Assembly (NCBI GenBank): GCA_965250105.1 | Contig: OZ252290.1 | Location: forward strand, 124,001 to 188,000 | Direction: 5' to 3' | DNA from: JBCBSK01 sp965250105 | GTDB taxonomy: Bacteria; Pseudomonadota; Alphaproteobacteria; Rhizobiales; Tepidamorphaceae | Length of the DNA stretch: 64,000 nt | Shown: positions 1 to 8,461 of the stretch, piece after piece | How the letters are laid out: every line of letters begins with the position of its first letter | Numbering within the stretch: the first letter of the stretch is position 1 | Made by a program: the position numbers and the translations under genes | The notes under the pieces: model-generated | The model's database searches: none | Told to the model about the DNA's origin: nothing | Seen by the model: the letters and a program-made list of their open reading frames with translations, nothing else

Positions 1-787
1 CCGAGAGTTTTTCCACCTTGGCCTGCACCTTGGCGCGGCGGCGCATGCCGGCGGTATCGAAGAGCCGCACGGGCCGCGCGCCAATCCGCCAGTCGACGGC
101 GATCGAATCACGGGTGATGCCGGCTTCGGGGCCGGTCAGGAGCCGCTCCTCGCCGATCAGCCGGTTGATCAGGGTCGACTTTCCGACATTGGGACGGCCA
201 ACGACCGCGATGCGCAGCGCCTTGTCGCCAGGAGCGCGATCGCCGGTCGCTCCGTCAGCGCCTTCGCTGTCGTTGGCGCCGGTCTCTTCGAGCCGGGCGA
301 TCCGGTCGAGGATTTCGGCATAGAGCACGCCGATCCCCTCGCCATGCTCGGCGGACAACGCCACCGGATCGCCGAGGCCGAGGCTGAACCCGTCAAGAGC
401 CGCGATCTCGCCTTGCCGGCCTTCGCTCTTATTGGCGACCAGGATCACGTCGGCGCCGCGCCGGCGCAGGAGGTCGGCGAAATGCCGGTCCGTCGCCGTC
501 ACGCCGGCGCGTGCATCGAACAGGAACAGGATGATGTCGGCGCCGTCGATCGCCAGTTCGGTCTGCTGGCGCATGCGATCTTCGAGCGTCTCGGCGGCCG
601 CCTCTTCGAGACCCGCGGTATCGAAGACGATGACCTCCGCCTCGCCGATCCGGGCCTCGCCCTCGCGCCGGTCACGGGTCACGCCCGGCTGGTCGTCGAC
701 CAGGGCGAGACGGCGGCCGACAATGCGGTTGAACAGCGTCGACTTGCCGACATTGGGACGGCCGACAATGGCGATGCGCGGGATCAT
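1..787 (-). CDS. der: GTPase Der (EngA), 3' end cut by window edge
   Basis: Double-GTPase needed for late assembly of the 50S ribosomal subunit. The reverse strand from the ATG at 787 begins MIPRIAIVGRPNVGKST. A second P-loop (GRPNVGKST) follows about 195 residues later, and each half carries a DTAG switch II motif (DTAGLEE and DTAGMRR). Two tandem G domains in one chain are diagnostic of Der. About 262 codons are visible; the rest of the second G domain and the KH-like C-terminal domain lie beyond position 1. An in-frame TAA just upstream fixes the start. It follows bamB and the YfgM-like gene on the same strand, a gene order common in proteobacteria. Confidence 0.96.
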   Translation of the reverse strand, partial: MIPRIAIVGRPNVGKSTLFNRIVGRRLALVDDQPGVTRDRREGEARIGEAEVIVFDTAGLEEAAAETLEDRMRQQTELAIDGADIILFLFDARAGVTATDRHFADLLRRRGADVILVANKSEGRQGEIAALDGFSLGLGDPVALSAEHGEGIGVLYAEILDRIARLEETGANDSEGADGATGDRAPGDKALRIAVVGRPNVGKSTLINRLIGEERLLTGPEAGITRDSIAVDWRIGARPVRLFDTAGMRRRAKVQAKVEKLS

Positions 788-874
788 GGCGTTCGTTTAG
801 GGCATGGCCGGCGCTTTGTCATGCGCCGGCGGTTATCGCGCGCCGGATAAACGACCCGGTATCGCGGCGGGCGC

Positions 875-2209
875 TCAGTTCAACGCGGTGATGCGCCCGC
901 TATCGTCGAGGATATAGACCACACCACCGGCCGCGATCGGCGGGATGTTGATCGCATTGCCGAATTCGGTATCGCTGATCACCTGACCATTCGCCGGATC
1001 GACGCGAACGAGGCGCCCCGTCGACGAGCCGATCCACAGCGCATTGCCGGCGAGAAGCGGGCCGACCCAGCTCGCGCGCTCCTCGCTCGTCAGCCTGAGA
1101 TCCCAGCGCACCGCGCCGGTCTCGCGATCGACGGCCGCCACATCGCCGGTCAGCGTGACAACGAACAGGCTGTCGCCGGACACCGCCGGCGTATGGGCGC
1201 TGGCCAGCCCGTTGCCCCACAGCCTGTTGCCGTCATCGAGACGGGTCGCGATCAGATTGCCCGAGACGCTGATGGCATAGACCACCCCATCGGAGATCAC
1301 TGGCCGGGCGGCGACGTCGGAAAAACCGGAAACGGCCGTGAAGCGGCTCTGGCCGGCAAGCTGGGCGGACCAGATGCCCTCGCCCGTTTCGGCGTCGAAG
1401 GTCAGGATCTCGCCCGAGGTGAAGGGCACGACGACCCGGTTGCCCGATACCGACGGGCTCGAATTGGCCAAGAGGCCGGAACGTTCCGGAATGCCGTCGA
1501 AGCTCCAGACGATGGCGCCGGTTTCCTGTTCGAGCGCATAGATGACGTTATTGGCGGAAATGATGTAGACGCGCCCGCCGGCAGCCGTCGGCGCGCCGCG
1601 CGTCGGCTCGGGCAAATCGGCCGTCCACAGCAGATTGCCCGAGGCGAGATCAAGCGCCACGGCCTCGCCGAACGGCGTGTTGACGAAGACCCGCCCGCCA
1701 TCGGATGCGAGCCCTCCGCCATAGATGATGCCGACATCCTCGCCATCGGGCATCAGATCGACGCTCCAGGCACGGCTGCCGCTCGAGGCTTGCAGCGCCG
1801 TGGCAGCGCCATTGCCGTCGATCGCGACCAGGATGCCCTGGTTGACGACAGGCGTCGCCGAAATGCGGGCGCGCCGGCCCGATCCGCGCCCGATCGAGGC
1901 GGTATAGGCGACCTGTCCGCTGCCGGCGGCCGAATTGCCCGGCGCGCTGGTCGCCGGCCCGCCGGCATTCGGCCAGTTGGCGTTCAGCGTGGCGGCGCCG
2001 ATCGTCGCGGGCTCGCCGGTCACCTCGCCGATCTGGCCGCTATCGGCCAGCGCCGGGCGCCGATCGCCGGCCATGCGCGGATCATCGGAGCGGAACGGCG
2101 AGGCCAGGTCGCTGATGTCGAAACCGGAACAGCCGGCCAGGACGAACGCCACGGGCAGGACCAGAAGCCAGCCTGGCAGATAACGGCCTGACAATCCCCG
2201 CGCGCTCAT
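875..2209 (-). CDS. bamB: Outer membrane assembly lipoprotein BamB (PQQ-like beta-propeller)
   Basis: Lipoprotein subunit of the BAM complex that inserts beta-barrel proteins into the outer membrane. The 444-residue product has a signal peptide ending in the lipobox LAGC with the lipidated Cys at about residue 27. After a low-complexity linker there are repeated PQQ-type propeller blades (motifs such as VYIISANNVIYALEQETG, FDAETGEGIWS, AVDRETGAVRWDL). The ATG at 2209 overlaps the stop of the upstream TPR gene by four bases (ATGA), so translation is probably coupled. Der lies 87 bp downstream. The linker between lipobox and first blade is longer than in E. coli BamB. Confidence 0.9.
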   Translation of the reverse strand: MSARGLSGRYLPGWLLVLPVAFVLAGCSGFDISDLASPFRSDDPRMAGDRRPALADSGQIGEVTGEPATIGAATLNANWPNAGGPATSAPGNSAAGSGQVAYTASIGRGSGRRARISATPVVNQGILVAIDGNGAATALQASSGSRAWSVDLMPDGEDVGIIYGGGLASDGGRVFVNTPFGEAVALDLASGNLLWTADLPEPTRGAPTAAGGRVYIISANNVIYALEQETGAIVWSFDGIPERSGLLANSSPSVSGNRVVVPFTSGEILTFDAETGEGIWSAQLAGQSRFTAVSGFSDVAARPVISDGVVYAISVSGNLIATRLDDGNRLWGNGLASAHTPAVSGDSLFVVTLTGDVAAVDRETGAVRWDLRLTSEERASWVGPLLAGNALWIGSSTGRLVRVDPANGQVISDTEFGNAINIPPIAAGGVVYILDDSGRITALN

Positions 2210-2949
2210 TGGCCGGCCTCCGTCGCCGCCGCGTCCTCGTCACCGGGCTCGCTGGCTTCAGATCCGGCGGGCGTGGCCATCTCTTCCGTCGCGGGCGCCC
2301 CGACGCCCTGCCCGGCCAGAAGGCCGAGCATGCGTTCGGCCCGGCGACGCAGATCGACGGGCGCGCCGAGATCACCGGTGATGGCGGCATAGGCGCGGCG
2401 GCTATCGTCAAGCGCGCCGACCCGGTAGGCGGTGGCGCCGATAATCTCATGTGCCATGGCCTGAAACGGCGAATTGTCCTCGGTCAGATCGCCGATACGG
2501 GCCGCCACTTCTTCCGGGCTCGCGGTATCGATCAGAAGATAGCCGGCGCGAATGGCAGCCGCCTGACGCACCAGTTCGTCGGCGCCGGTGTCGCCGGCGA
2601 TCGCGTCGAAGCCCGCGATCGCGCCCGCCACATCGCCGGCCGAGGCCTGCGCCGAGGCCGCGCGGAAGCGGGCCAGGAGGGCCGTATCGCCGCCTCGATC
2701 GGCGAGCGCGCCGAAGGCCTCGGCGGCGACACCATGATCGCCGGCGCGCGCCACATCGACCGCGTCGAGGAAGGCTTCTCCGGACTGGGCCGCCTGCCGC
2801 GTCTGATACCAATCCCAGAAGCGGTAACCGCCGACGCCGATGACGATGGCGAGCGCCAGGGCGATCACGATCCAGCCATAGCGCTGCCACAGCGCCTTGT
2901 AGCGCTCCTGGCGGAGATCCTGATCGACCTCACGGAAAATATCGGACAT
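2206..2949 (-). CDS. YfgM-like membrane-anchored TPR protein
   Basis: Product of 247 residues of the tetratricopeptide family related to YfgM (TPR_21/DUF2133). It starts with a charged cytoplasmic segment (MSDIFREVDQDLRQERYK), then one transmembrane helix at about residues 28-46, then a periplasmic Ala-rich helical region that reads as degenerate TPRs, and an acidic Ala/Glu tail. YfgM in E. coli is a periplasmic chaperone-network partner of the Sec translocon; the same role here is inferred from topology and from the neighbours bamB and der. Its stop overlaps the bamB start. No gene is seen in the 228 bp upstream. Confidence 0.82.
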   Translation of the reverse strand: MSDIFREVDQDLRQERYKALWQRYGWIVIALALAIVIGVGGYRFWDWYQTRQAAQSGEAFLDAVDVARAGDHGVAAEAFGALADRGGDTALLARFRAASAQASAGDVAGAIAGFDAIAGDTGADELVRQAAAIRAGYLLIDTASPEEVAARIGDLTEDNSPFQAMAHEIIGATAYRVGALDDSRRAYAAITGDLGAPVDLRRRAERMLGLLAGQGVGAPATEEMATPAGSEASEPGDEDAAATEAGQ

Positions 2950-3177
2950 CTAAACTCTCAAACCCCGTCCCAGGCGGCGCCGGCTGCGGCACAAGCCCCC
3001 GCGCCGCCGGCCGGCGCGATGATCCTGGAATCACACGCCCTATGTCGGTCTCGCCGACGATCGGTCGTTTCTTAGTTGCCTCGGGCACAAGACGCAATCA
3101 ACCGTTACGCCCAAGGCCGGAAGGTCACAGAAGGGCGACAACAACGGCGATAATGCGGCAAGCGCCCTTGGATGCCG

Positions 3178-3768
3178 TCAGCCCGGCATCACCGGCATGC
3201 CGAACAGGAGCTGATGCAGCCACAGCAGGATCGCCACATAGATCGTCGCCCCGATGACCACGACGATCAGGTCATTGGCCGCCGGCGTGTCCGCCGGCAG
3301 GGTATATGGCGTCAGATAGCCGTTGCGCTCGCGCCTCTTGGCCGAGATACGCGCGACGATGGCCCAGACGAGGAAACTGCCGAACAGAAGGACGCTCTGC
3401 ACCTCGCCATTGGCGAGAAGATGCGCCACCGCCCAGATCTTGATGCTCGCCAGCATGGGGTGCTTGGTCCAGGCCTTGATCCGGCACGGCACATAGGCCG
3501 CGACCAGGAGGATGATCGAGGGGATCATCAGAACCAGCGTGATATGCCCCATCCAGAAGGGCGGCTGGTAGAGCGGCGGAATGCCGCTGAAACGGGCCTG
3601 ACCATAGCCGACGAAGATCGCGACAATGCCGACGAGGGACAACAGGCCGACCAGGCCCTTGACCGACATCTCGCCATAGCGCTCGACCATGGCGCGCCGC
3701 TGCGGCGCGAAGATCGGCACGGCATGCGCCCCGATGAAGACAATCAGGCCCAGTATCAGCAAGGTCAT
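3178..3768 (-). CDS. NnrU family membrane protein
   Basis: Polytopic membrane protein of 196 residues with about five hydrophobic helices. It carries the family hallmark around KHPMLASIKIWAVAHLLANG, characteristic of NnrU. NnrU proteins occur next to nitrite/nitric oxide respiration genes and are related to the isoprenoid-methyltransferase-like membrane fold; the exact function is not established. The ATG at 3768 is chosen over an upstream in-frame start at 3813 because a clear Shine-Dalgarno (GGAGG) lies about seven bases before it and the first helix begins directly there. No denitrification genes flank it, although an NrtS-type nitrate/nitrite transporter gene lies 17 kb away. Confidence 0.85.
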   Translation of the reverse strand: MTLLILGLIVFIGAHAVPIFAPQRRAMVERYGEMSVKGLVGLLSLVGIVAIFVGYGQARFSGIPPLYQPPFWMGHITLVLMIPSIILLVAAYVPCRIKAWTKHPMLASIKIWAVAHLLANGEVQSVLLFGSFLVWAIVARISAKRRERNGYLTPYTLPADTPAANDLIVVVIGATIYVAILLWLHQLLFGMPVMPG

Positions 3769-4045
3769 CGCACAGCCTCCGGAAAACGCGATTGCGCCGT
3801 AACGGCCCGCCACCGCGGGGCCTCATCCGGTTCCTCTATCCGATGCGCCGGCCACACGCCAAGACAAAGTGGAACGATTCCAGGATCTGATGAGGCGTCA
3901 CGGCGCCCCATGACAAGTGGCCGGACGCGATCCATGCCGCAAATCCCGGCGGTTTGATCTAACCCCAGGAACAATCTGTCGAATGGCGCGATACTAACGG
4001 CGCGGCGGAGGTACATGACAAGCGGGGCCCTTCGGGAGAGGAAGG

Positions 4046-4489
4046 ATGCTGGGACGCCTGTCCTTGATCATCGCCACCGCCGTTTTGGCGGTCGCCATCA
4101 CGCTTGCCGCGCCGGCCGCCCCGGCGCTCGCCGGCGTCACCGTCCGCGTCGATCTGTCCGACCAGCGCATGCGCGTCTATGTGAATGGCGCGCGCAGCCA
4201 TAGCTGGGCCGTGTCGACCGGACGCCGGAACTACCGCACGCCGACCGGCAGCTATCGACCGACGCGCATGTATCGGCGCTATTTCTCGATCAAATATGAC
4301 GGCGCGCCGATGCCCTATTCGATCTTCTTTCGCGGCGGCTACGCCATTCACGGCACAAATCACGTGAGCGCGCTCGGCCGGCCAGCATCGCATGGCTGCA
4401 TCAGGCTCAGGACCGAGCATGCGCGCCGGCTCTACGATCTCGTGCGCCGGCACGGACCGGGCAATACGCGGATCGTCATCCGGCACTGA
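4046..4489 (+). CDS. L,D-transpeptidase (YkuD domain), periplasmic
   Basis: Small secreted L,D-transpeptidase of 147 residues, expected to make or remodel non-classical peptidoglycan cross-links or attach proteins to the wall. Residues 1-29 form a Sec signal peptide (AAPAAPALAG cleavage region). The rest is a minimal YkuD domain with the active-site signature: His102 in IHGTNH, then SHGCIRL with catalytic Cys118. No LysM or other wall-binding domain is present, so this is one of the short single-domain enzymes. It is divergent from nnrU across 277 bp and convergent with the isocitrate dehydrogenase gene. The start ATG follows a GGAGAGGAAGG stretch. Confidence 0.92.
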   Translation: MLGRLSLIIATAVLAVAITLAAPAAPALAGVTVRVDLSDQRMRVYVNGARSHSWAVSTGRRNYRTPTGSYRPTRMYRRYFSIKYDGAPMPYSIFFRGGYAIHGTNHVSALGRPASHGCIRLRTEHARRLYDLVRRHGPGNTRIVIRH

Positions 4490-4525
4490 GCGCGGGCGGC
4501 GACTGCCGCCCGGCCGATGTGCCGG

Positions 4526-6034
4526 CTACTGCCCCTGCCCCAGCGAGAAGCCTGGCACACCGTCGAAGGTGAAAAGGCCCTCGGTCTTGATGAAGTCGAC
4601 GCCCTCGGCAGCAAGCCGGGCCAGCAGCGCCGCGACCAGGGCATGGTCGATCTCGCCGCCGGCCTTTGCCTCGAACCGTGCCCGCCAATGGTCGGTGCAG
4701 AAGGTTTCCGGCATGCCCTGGGGCCAGACCTTGACGCCGCGATTGGAGATCATCGTCAGTTCGGCGGCGTCCGCCACGACAGGCGCCGAGGCCGAAACGA
4801 GCATGTCGGCGACCGCATCCGGCGTCTTGCCGTCGGCATGGACGAAAACGTCGACGCCGACCATCTTCTTCACACCGCGCGGTTTCGGCGCCGGCGCCGG
4901 CATCGCCCATCCGGCATCGGATTTCGCATAGGTCACCGGCTTCAGCGTCTTTGGCCGGGCGCCGAGCCGGGCGATGACCGCATCGGCGAAACCAGCCGTG
5001 CCGACCTTTTCCGTCGAGGTCGCGGGGTCGTAGATCTCGCCCGTGTGGACGCCATCCTCGAGCGTTGCGAGCCAAGCGTTGTGCACTTTCTCGGCTACCT
5101 CGCCCTGGCCGATATGGCACAGCATCTGAACACCGGCGAGCAGCAGCCCCGACGGATTGGCGATGTCCTGGCCGGCGATCGTCGGCGCCGAGCCGTGAAT
5201 GGCCTCGAACATCGCGACATGTTCGCCGATATTAGCCGACCCGCCGAGGCCGACCGATCCGGCGATCTCAGCCGCCACGTCCGACAGGATATCGCCATAG
5301 AGATTGGGCAGGACGATCACGTCGAACTGTTCCGGCGCATCGGCCAGCTTGGCGGCGCCGATATCGACGATCCAGTGTTCCTTCTCGATCTCGGGATACG
5401 CGGCGCCAACCTCGTCGAAGACCTTGTGGAACAGGCCGTCGGTCAGCTTCATGATGTTGTCCTTGGAAAAGCACGTCACCTTCTTGCGTCCTTGCGCGCG
5501 GGCATAGTCGAAGGCGTAGCGCATGATCCGCTCGGTGCCCGGCCGGCTGATGAGCTTCAGGCACTGATAGACGTCGTCGGTCTGGCGGTGTTCGATACCG
5601 GCATAGAGATCCTCCTCGTTCTCGCGCACGATGACGAGATCCATCCCCGGATGCCGGGTCTTGACGAAGGGCGCATAGGCCGCGCAGGGGCGAACATTGG
5701 CGAACAGGCCGAGCGATTTGCGGATCGTGACGTTGAGGCTCTTATAGCCACCGCCCTGCGGCGTGGTGATCGGCGCCTTGAGGAAGACCTTGGTGCGACG
5801 CAGCGACTCCCAGCTGTCGGCCGCGATGCCGGCGGTATTGCCGGCGAGATAGAGCTTCTCGCCGATCTCGATCGGTTCGAGCGCGAGATCGGCCCCGGCC
5901 TCGATCAGGACGCGCAAGGCGGCATACATGATCTCCGGCCCAATGCCGTCGCCGAAAGCCACGGTGATCGGCCGCGCCGTCGGCGACGGCGACAGGTTCG
6001 CCAATAGCTCATCGATCTTCGGCTGCATGGTCAT
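4526..6034 (-). CDS. icd: Isocitrate dehydrogenase, long Thermus/Rickettsia-type
   Basis: TCA-cycle enzyme converting isocitrate to 2-oxoglutarate. At 502 residues it is longer than the usual ~405-residue alphaproteobacterial NADP enzyme and matches the long subfamily that carries an extra C-terminal domain. Visible motifs include the N-terminal FGDGIGPEI, a substrate region KSLNVTIRKSLGLFANVRPC, RENEEDLYAGIEH, the metal-binding LYGDILSD, and the coenzyme loop HGSAPTIAGQDIANPSG. The loop lacks the Lys-Tyr pair of classical NADP-specific enzymes, so cofactor preference cannot be decided here. The ATG at 6034 has GGAGATG about six bases upstream. The C-terminal ~150 residues are separated by a Pro/Ala/Lys linker. 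Confidence 0.88.
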   Translation of the reverse strand: MTMQPKIDELLANLSPSPTARPITVAFGDGIGPEIMYAALRVLIEAGADLALEPIEIGEKLYLAGNTAGIAADSWESLRRTKVFLKAPITTPQGGGYKSLNVTIRKSLGLFANVRPCAAYAPFVKTRHPGMDLVIVRENEEDLYAGIEHRQTDDVYQCLKLISRPGTERIMRYAFDYARAQGRKKVTCFSKDNIMKLTDGLFHKVFDEVGAAYPEIEKEHWIVDIGAAKLADAPEQFDVIVLPNLYGDILSDVAAEIAGSVGLGGSANIGEHVAMFEAIHGSAPTIAGQDIANPSGLLLAGVQMLCHIGQGEVAEKVHNAWLATLEDGVHTGEIYDPATSTEKVGTAGFADAVIARLGARPKTLKPVTYAKSDAGWAMPAPAPKPRGVKKMVGVDVFVHADGKTPDAVADMLVSASAPVVADAAELTMISNRGVKVWPQGMPETFCTDHWRARFEAKAGGEIDHALVAALLARLAAEGVDFIKTEGLFTFDGVPGFSLGQGQ

Positions 6035-6207
6035 CGGTCATCTCCTTCGCCGGGTCCGCCGGGCGCGGATCCGCTTGGCATCCAGTCTCTCCGCGCGGTT
6101 CTAACCACGGACCAACCGGAAGGGGAATTGGGAAACGGCGCGCGGATGACGGTTTCCACAAGGACCCGCGCTAGCGCCCGGCGATCGATGCGCCCGTCGG
6201 TGACGCG

Positions 6208-6582
6208 TCAGGTCTCGACGTCGAAACGCGCCGCGATGGCCGGATCGGCATTGCCGGTGGTGAGCGCCAGAAGCACGATCTCGGCATCGCGCGAGTCCGA
6301 TGTATCGAGGACCGCCTCCAGACGCTCCTCGACGGCTTGGGCGAGGTCCGGCGATGTCGCCTCGCGGAAATCCTCCGGCCCGAGAATGCAGTAAGCGAGA
6401 AGCCGCGCCGGTTCGCGCAGCCTGTCCTGATGGCCGGTGCCAGGCACCTCGGGGACCAGCCGCAACAGGGTCAGCTTGACCGAGTCGTGTAGAAGATGCG
6501 GATGCAGCCCCGCCTCGCGCAGTTCCGCATCGAGCGCCGTCAGCGCCTTGGATTTTCCGAACAGACCAAGCAGACCGAACAC
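6208..6582 (-). CDS. Hypothetical protein, 124 aa
   Basis: Small soluble protein that I do not recognise. The GTG at 6582 is taken as start because GGAGGT sits just before it; the longer reading frame to a TTG at 6600 has that ribosome-binding site inside it. The N-terminus is hydrophobic and short (VFGLLGLFGKSKALTALD), followed by amphipathic helices and an acidic C-terminus; no catalytic motif or signal peptide is evident. Codon choice is GC-rich at third positions as in neighbouring genes, supporting real coding. It lies on the same strand as the isocitrate dehydrogenase gene, 173 bp upstream of it. Confidence 0.62.
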   Translation of the reverse strand: MFGLLGLFGKSKALTALDAELREAGLHPHLLHDSVKLTLLRLVPEVPGTGHQDRLREPARLLAYCILGPEDFREATSPDLAQAVEERLEAVLDTSDSRDAEIVLLALTTGNADPAIAARFDVET

Positions 6583-6813
6583 CGGACCTCCGTCTCTCAA
6601 GAAGCTTCTTGGCGACGCATGATATCAGATCCATCGCATGACGCCCCCGCGATCGGAAAGGTCATGGGCTAGCCGTCAAACCATGGCCACGGCTTTCGCC
6701 GAGCGGTCCGCCGGGCGATGATCACGGGCAACGCGGAAACCGGGAACATGACAGTGCGAGACGCCGCGGCATGGCGGGCAACCCTATGCCGGTTTGGCCA
6801 CCCCCCGGTGCCT

Positions 6814-8322
6814 TCAACGGGGATTGATCACGTTGAAGGCCCAGGCGGTATAGTCAGACCCGGTACGGCACCAGCGCGCATGCTCATCGACGGGCGGAGT
6901 GTAATCCCAACGCGGAAAGACACCGACGTCGAACGCGCGTCGGATCAGAAGCCGGCGCCTGATCGACAGGTCGATCTCGGCCTGAAGCGAGTCCGCATCC
7001 CAAATCTTTTCCATTTCCGCACGCATCGCCACCAATCGGTCTGATTGCGGTCCCGTTTCGTCGGCGAGATTGACCATTTCGTCGGGATCGACGGCCAGAT
7101 CGTAGAGCTGCGCTGGATGGTCCGGCCCCCAGATAAGCTTCCAGTCATCACGGCGCAGCATGAATACCGGCGCCGCGAGCCCGTCGCTCATGATCTCGGC
7201 AAGCGCGACATTGTCCCAGTTCGCAGGTCGCGTGTCGCCGAACAGGGGGACCAGGTCGCGCCCATCGAGCGCGTCGACCGGCTCAGGCTCTTCCATGCCG
7301 GACAATGTCAGCAGGGTCGGCAGAAGATCCATCAGGGTGACGTTCTCGCTGCGTCGACCATATGGCAGCAGGTTCGGTCCCCAGAAAACCATCGGCACGG
7401 TCGCGGCCCAGTCGAAGAAATGGCGCTTGAACCACATCCCCCGCTCGCCGAGCATCTCGCCATGATCGCCGAGAACAACAACAATCGTATTGTCGATGTA
7501 ACCAGCCTGCGACAGCGTGCTCATGAGGTTGCCGATCAAATCGTCCACATAGGAGACCGACCCGAGATAGGCGCGCCGCGCCTTGCGGATCTGTTCGGGA
7601 TCGAAGTCGCGCAACAATTCATGGCGTTCGATGTTGAAGCGTGACAGCGGGTCGGCCTGCTGTGTCGGCAGGCGATCGACGCGCGGCAGCGGAACCTCGT
7701 CATCGCGATAACGATTGAAATGCTCCTCGAAGCAGTAGAACGGATCATGCGGGTGGGTCAGAGAGACGAAAAGGCAAAAGGGCCGATTGTCCTCGCGGCG
7801 GGCCAGGTCCCACAGATGCTGGCGGGCGCGAAATACCGCCAATTCGTCATAGTCGATCTGCACCGACCGGTCGCAGACGCCCGATTGCAGCACCTGGCGT
7901 GCATCTGATTTGTGCTTGCGATCCCGGGTTTCGAGATTTTCCGTCCAGTAGAAATCTCCGGGATAGATGTCCGAGGTCAGACGCTCCTCGAAGCCGTGCA
8001 ACTGATCGGCGCCGACGAAATGCATCTTGCCCGAAAGCGTCGTGCGGTAGCCGCGCGCGCGCAGGTAATGCGCGAAGGTTGGAAGCTCGGAGCGAAACTC
8101 GGCCGCGTTGTCGAATGCTCCAACGCGCGATGCCAGGCGGCCGGTCATCATCGACATGCGCGACGGACCGCACAGCGGATAGGAACAATAGCTGTTCAGG
8201 AACACCGTCCCCTGGTCGGCGAGGCGATCGAGATGAGGGGTCTTGGCAATCGGCCGGCCATAGGCGCCAAGGACCTGAGATGTCAGTTGATCAGCCTGAA
8301 TGATCAGGAAATTAGGCTGCAT
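6814..8322 (-). CDS. Choline-sulfatase-like type I sulfatase
   Basis: Formylglycine-dependent sulfatase of 502 residues. It has the Ca2+-site DQ near the N-terminus (IIQADQL), the maturation motif CGPSR with Cys51 as the residue converted to formylglycine, and KMHFVGADQLHGFEERL, a block shared with choline sulfatases. LTHPHDPF and GDHGEMLGERGMW also fit the family. The C-terminus differs from BetC: it lacks the YxRNHM tail and ends WAFNVINPR, so the substrate may not be choline sulfate. The ATG at 8322 follows GAAGGTGAG; an upstream in-frame start is less likely. It is cytoplasmic (no signal peptide). The upstream gene on the same strand is a solute-binding protein, implying uptake of its substrate. 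Confidence 0.87.
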   Translation of the reverse strand: MQPNFLIIQADQLTSQVLGAYGRPIAKTPHLDRLADQGTVFLNSYCSYPLCGPSRMSMMTGRLASRVGAFDNAAEFRSELPTFAHYLRARGYRTTLSGKMHFVGADQLHGFEERLTSDIYPGDFYWTENLETRDRKHKSDARQVLQSGVCDRSVQIDYDELAVFRARQHLWDLARREDNRPFCLFVSLTHPHDPFYCFEEHFNRYRDDEVPLPRVDRLPTQQADPLSRFNIERHELLRDFDPEQIRKARRAYLGSVSYVDDLIGNLMSTLSQAGYIDNTIVVVLGDHGEMLGERGMWFKRHFFDWAATVPMVFWGPNLLPYGRRSENVTLMDLLPTLLTLSGMEEPEPVDALDGRDLVPLFGDTRPANWDNVALAEIMSDGLAAPVFMLRRDDWKLIWGPDHPAQLYDLAVDPDEMVNLADETGPQSDRLVAMRAEMEKIWDADSLQAEIDLSIRRRLLIRRAFDVGVFPRWDYTPPVDEHARWCRTGSDYTAWAFNVINPR

Positions 8323-8422
8323 GGCCGGCTCACCTTCGCGGTTGTCTTGAAACAGCAAGACGGGACGGAACGGCGACCGCGCGCCGTCCCGAACTTGGGT
8401 CGAGATCGTGGATGATCGAACC

Positions 8423-8447
8423 GCCGGCGCGGATGGTCCGCGCCGGC
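8423..8447 (-). terminator. 10-bp hairpin after binding-protein stop codon
   Basis: Perfect inverted repeat GCCGGCGCGG / CCGCGCCGGC with a five-base loop, 15 bp past the stop of the 8462-10027 binding-protein gene and 100 bp before the sulfatase start. No U tract follows, so it is more likely an intercistronic mRNA-stabilising or attenuating hairpin than a full terminator. Confidence 0.6.
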
Positions 8448-8461
8448 ATCACGGTGTCAGG

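Noticed and set aside
3000..3180. Small plus-strand genes in the gap between the TPR gene and nnrU
   Set aside because: The candidate frames are basic, low-complexity and lack ribosome sites; the gap reads as noncoding.
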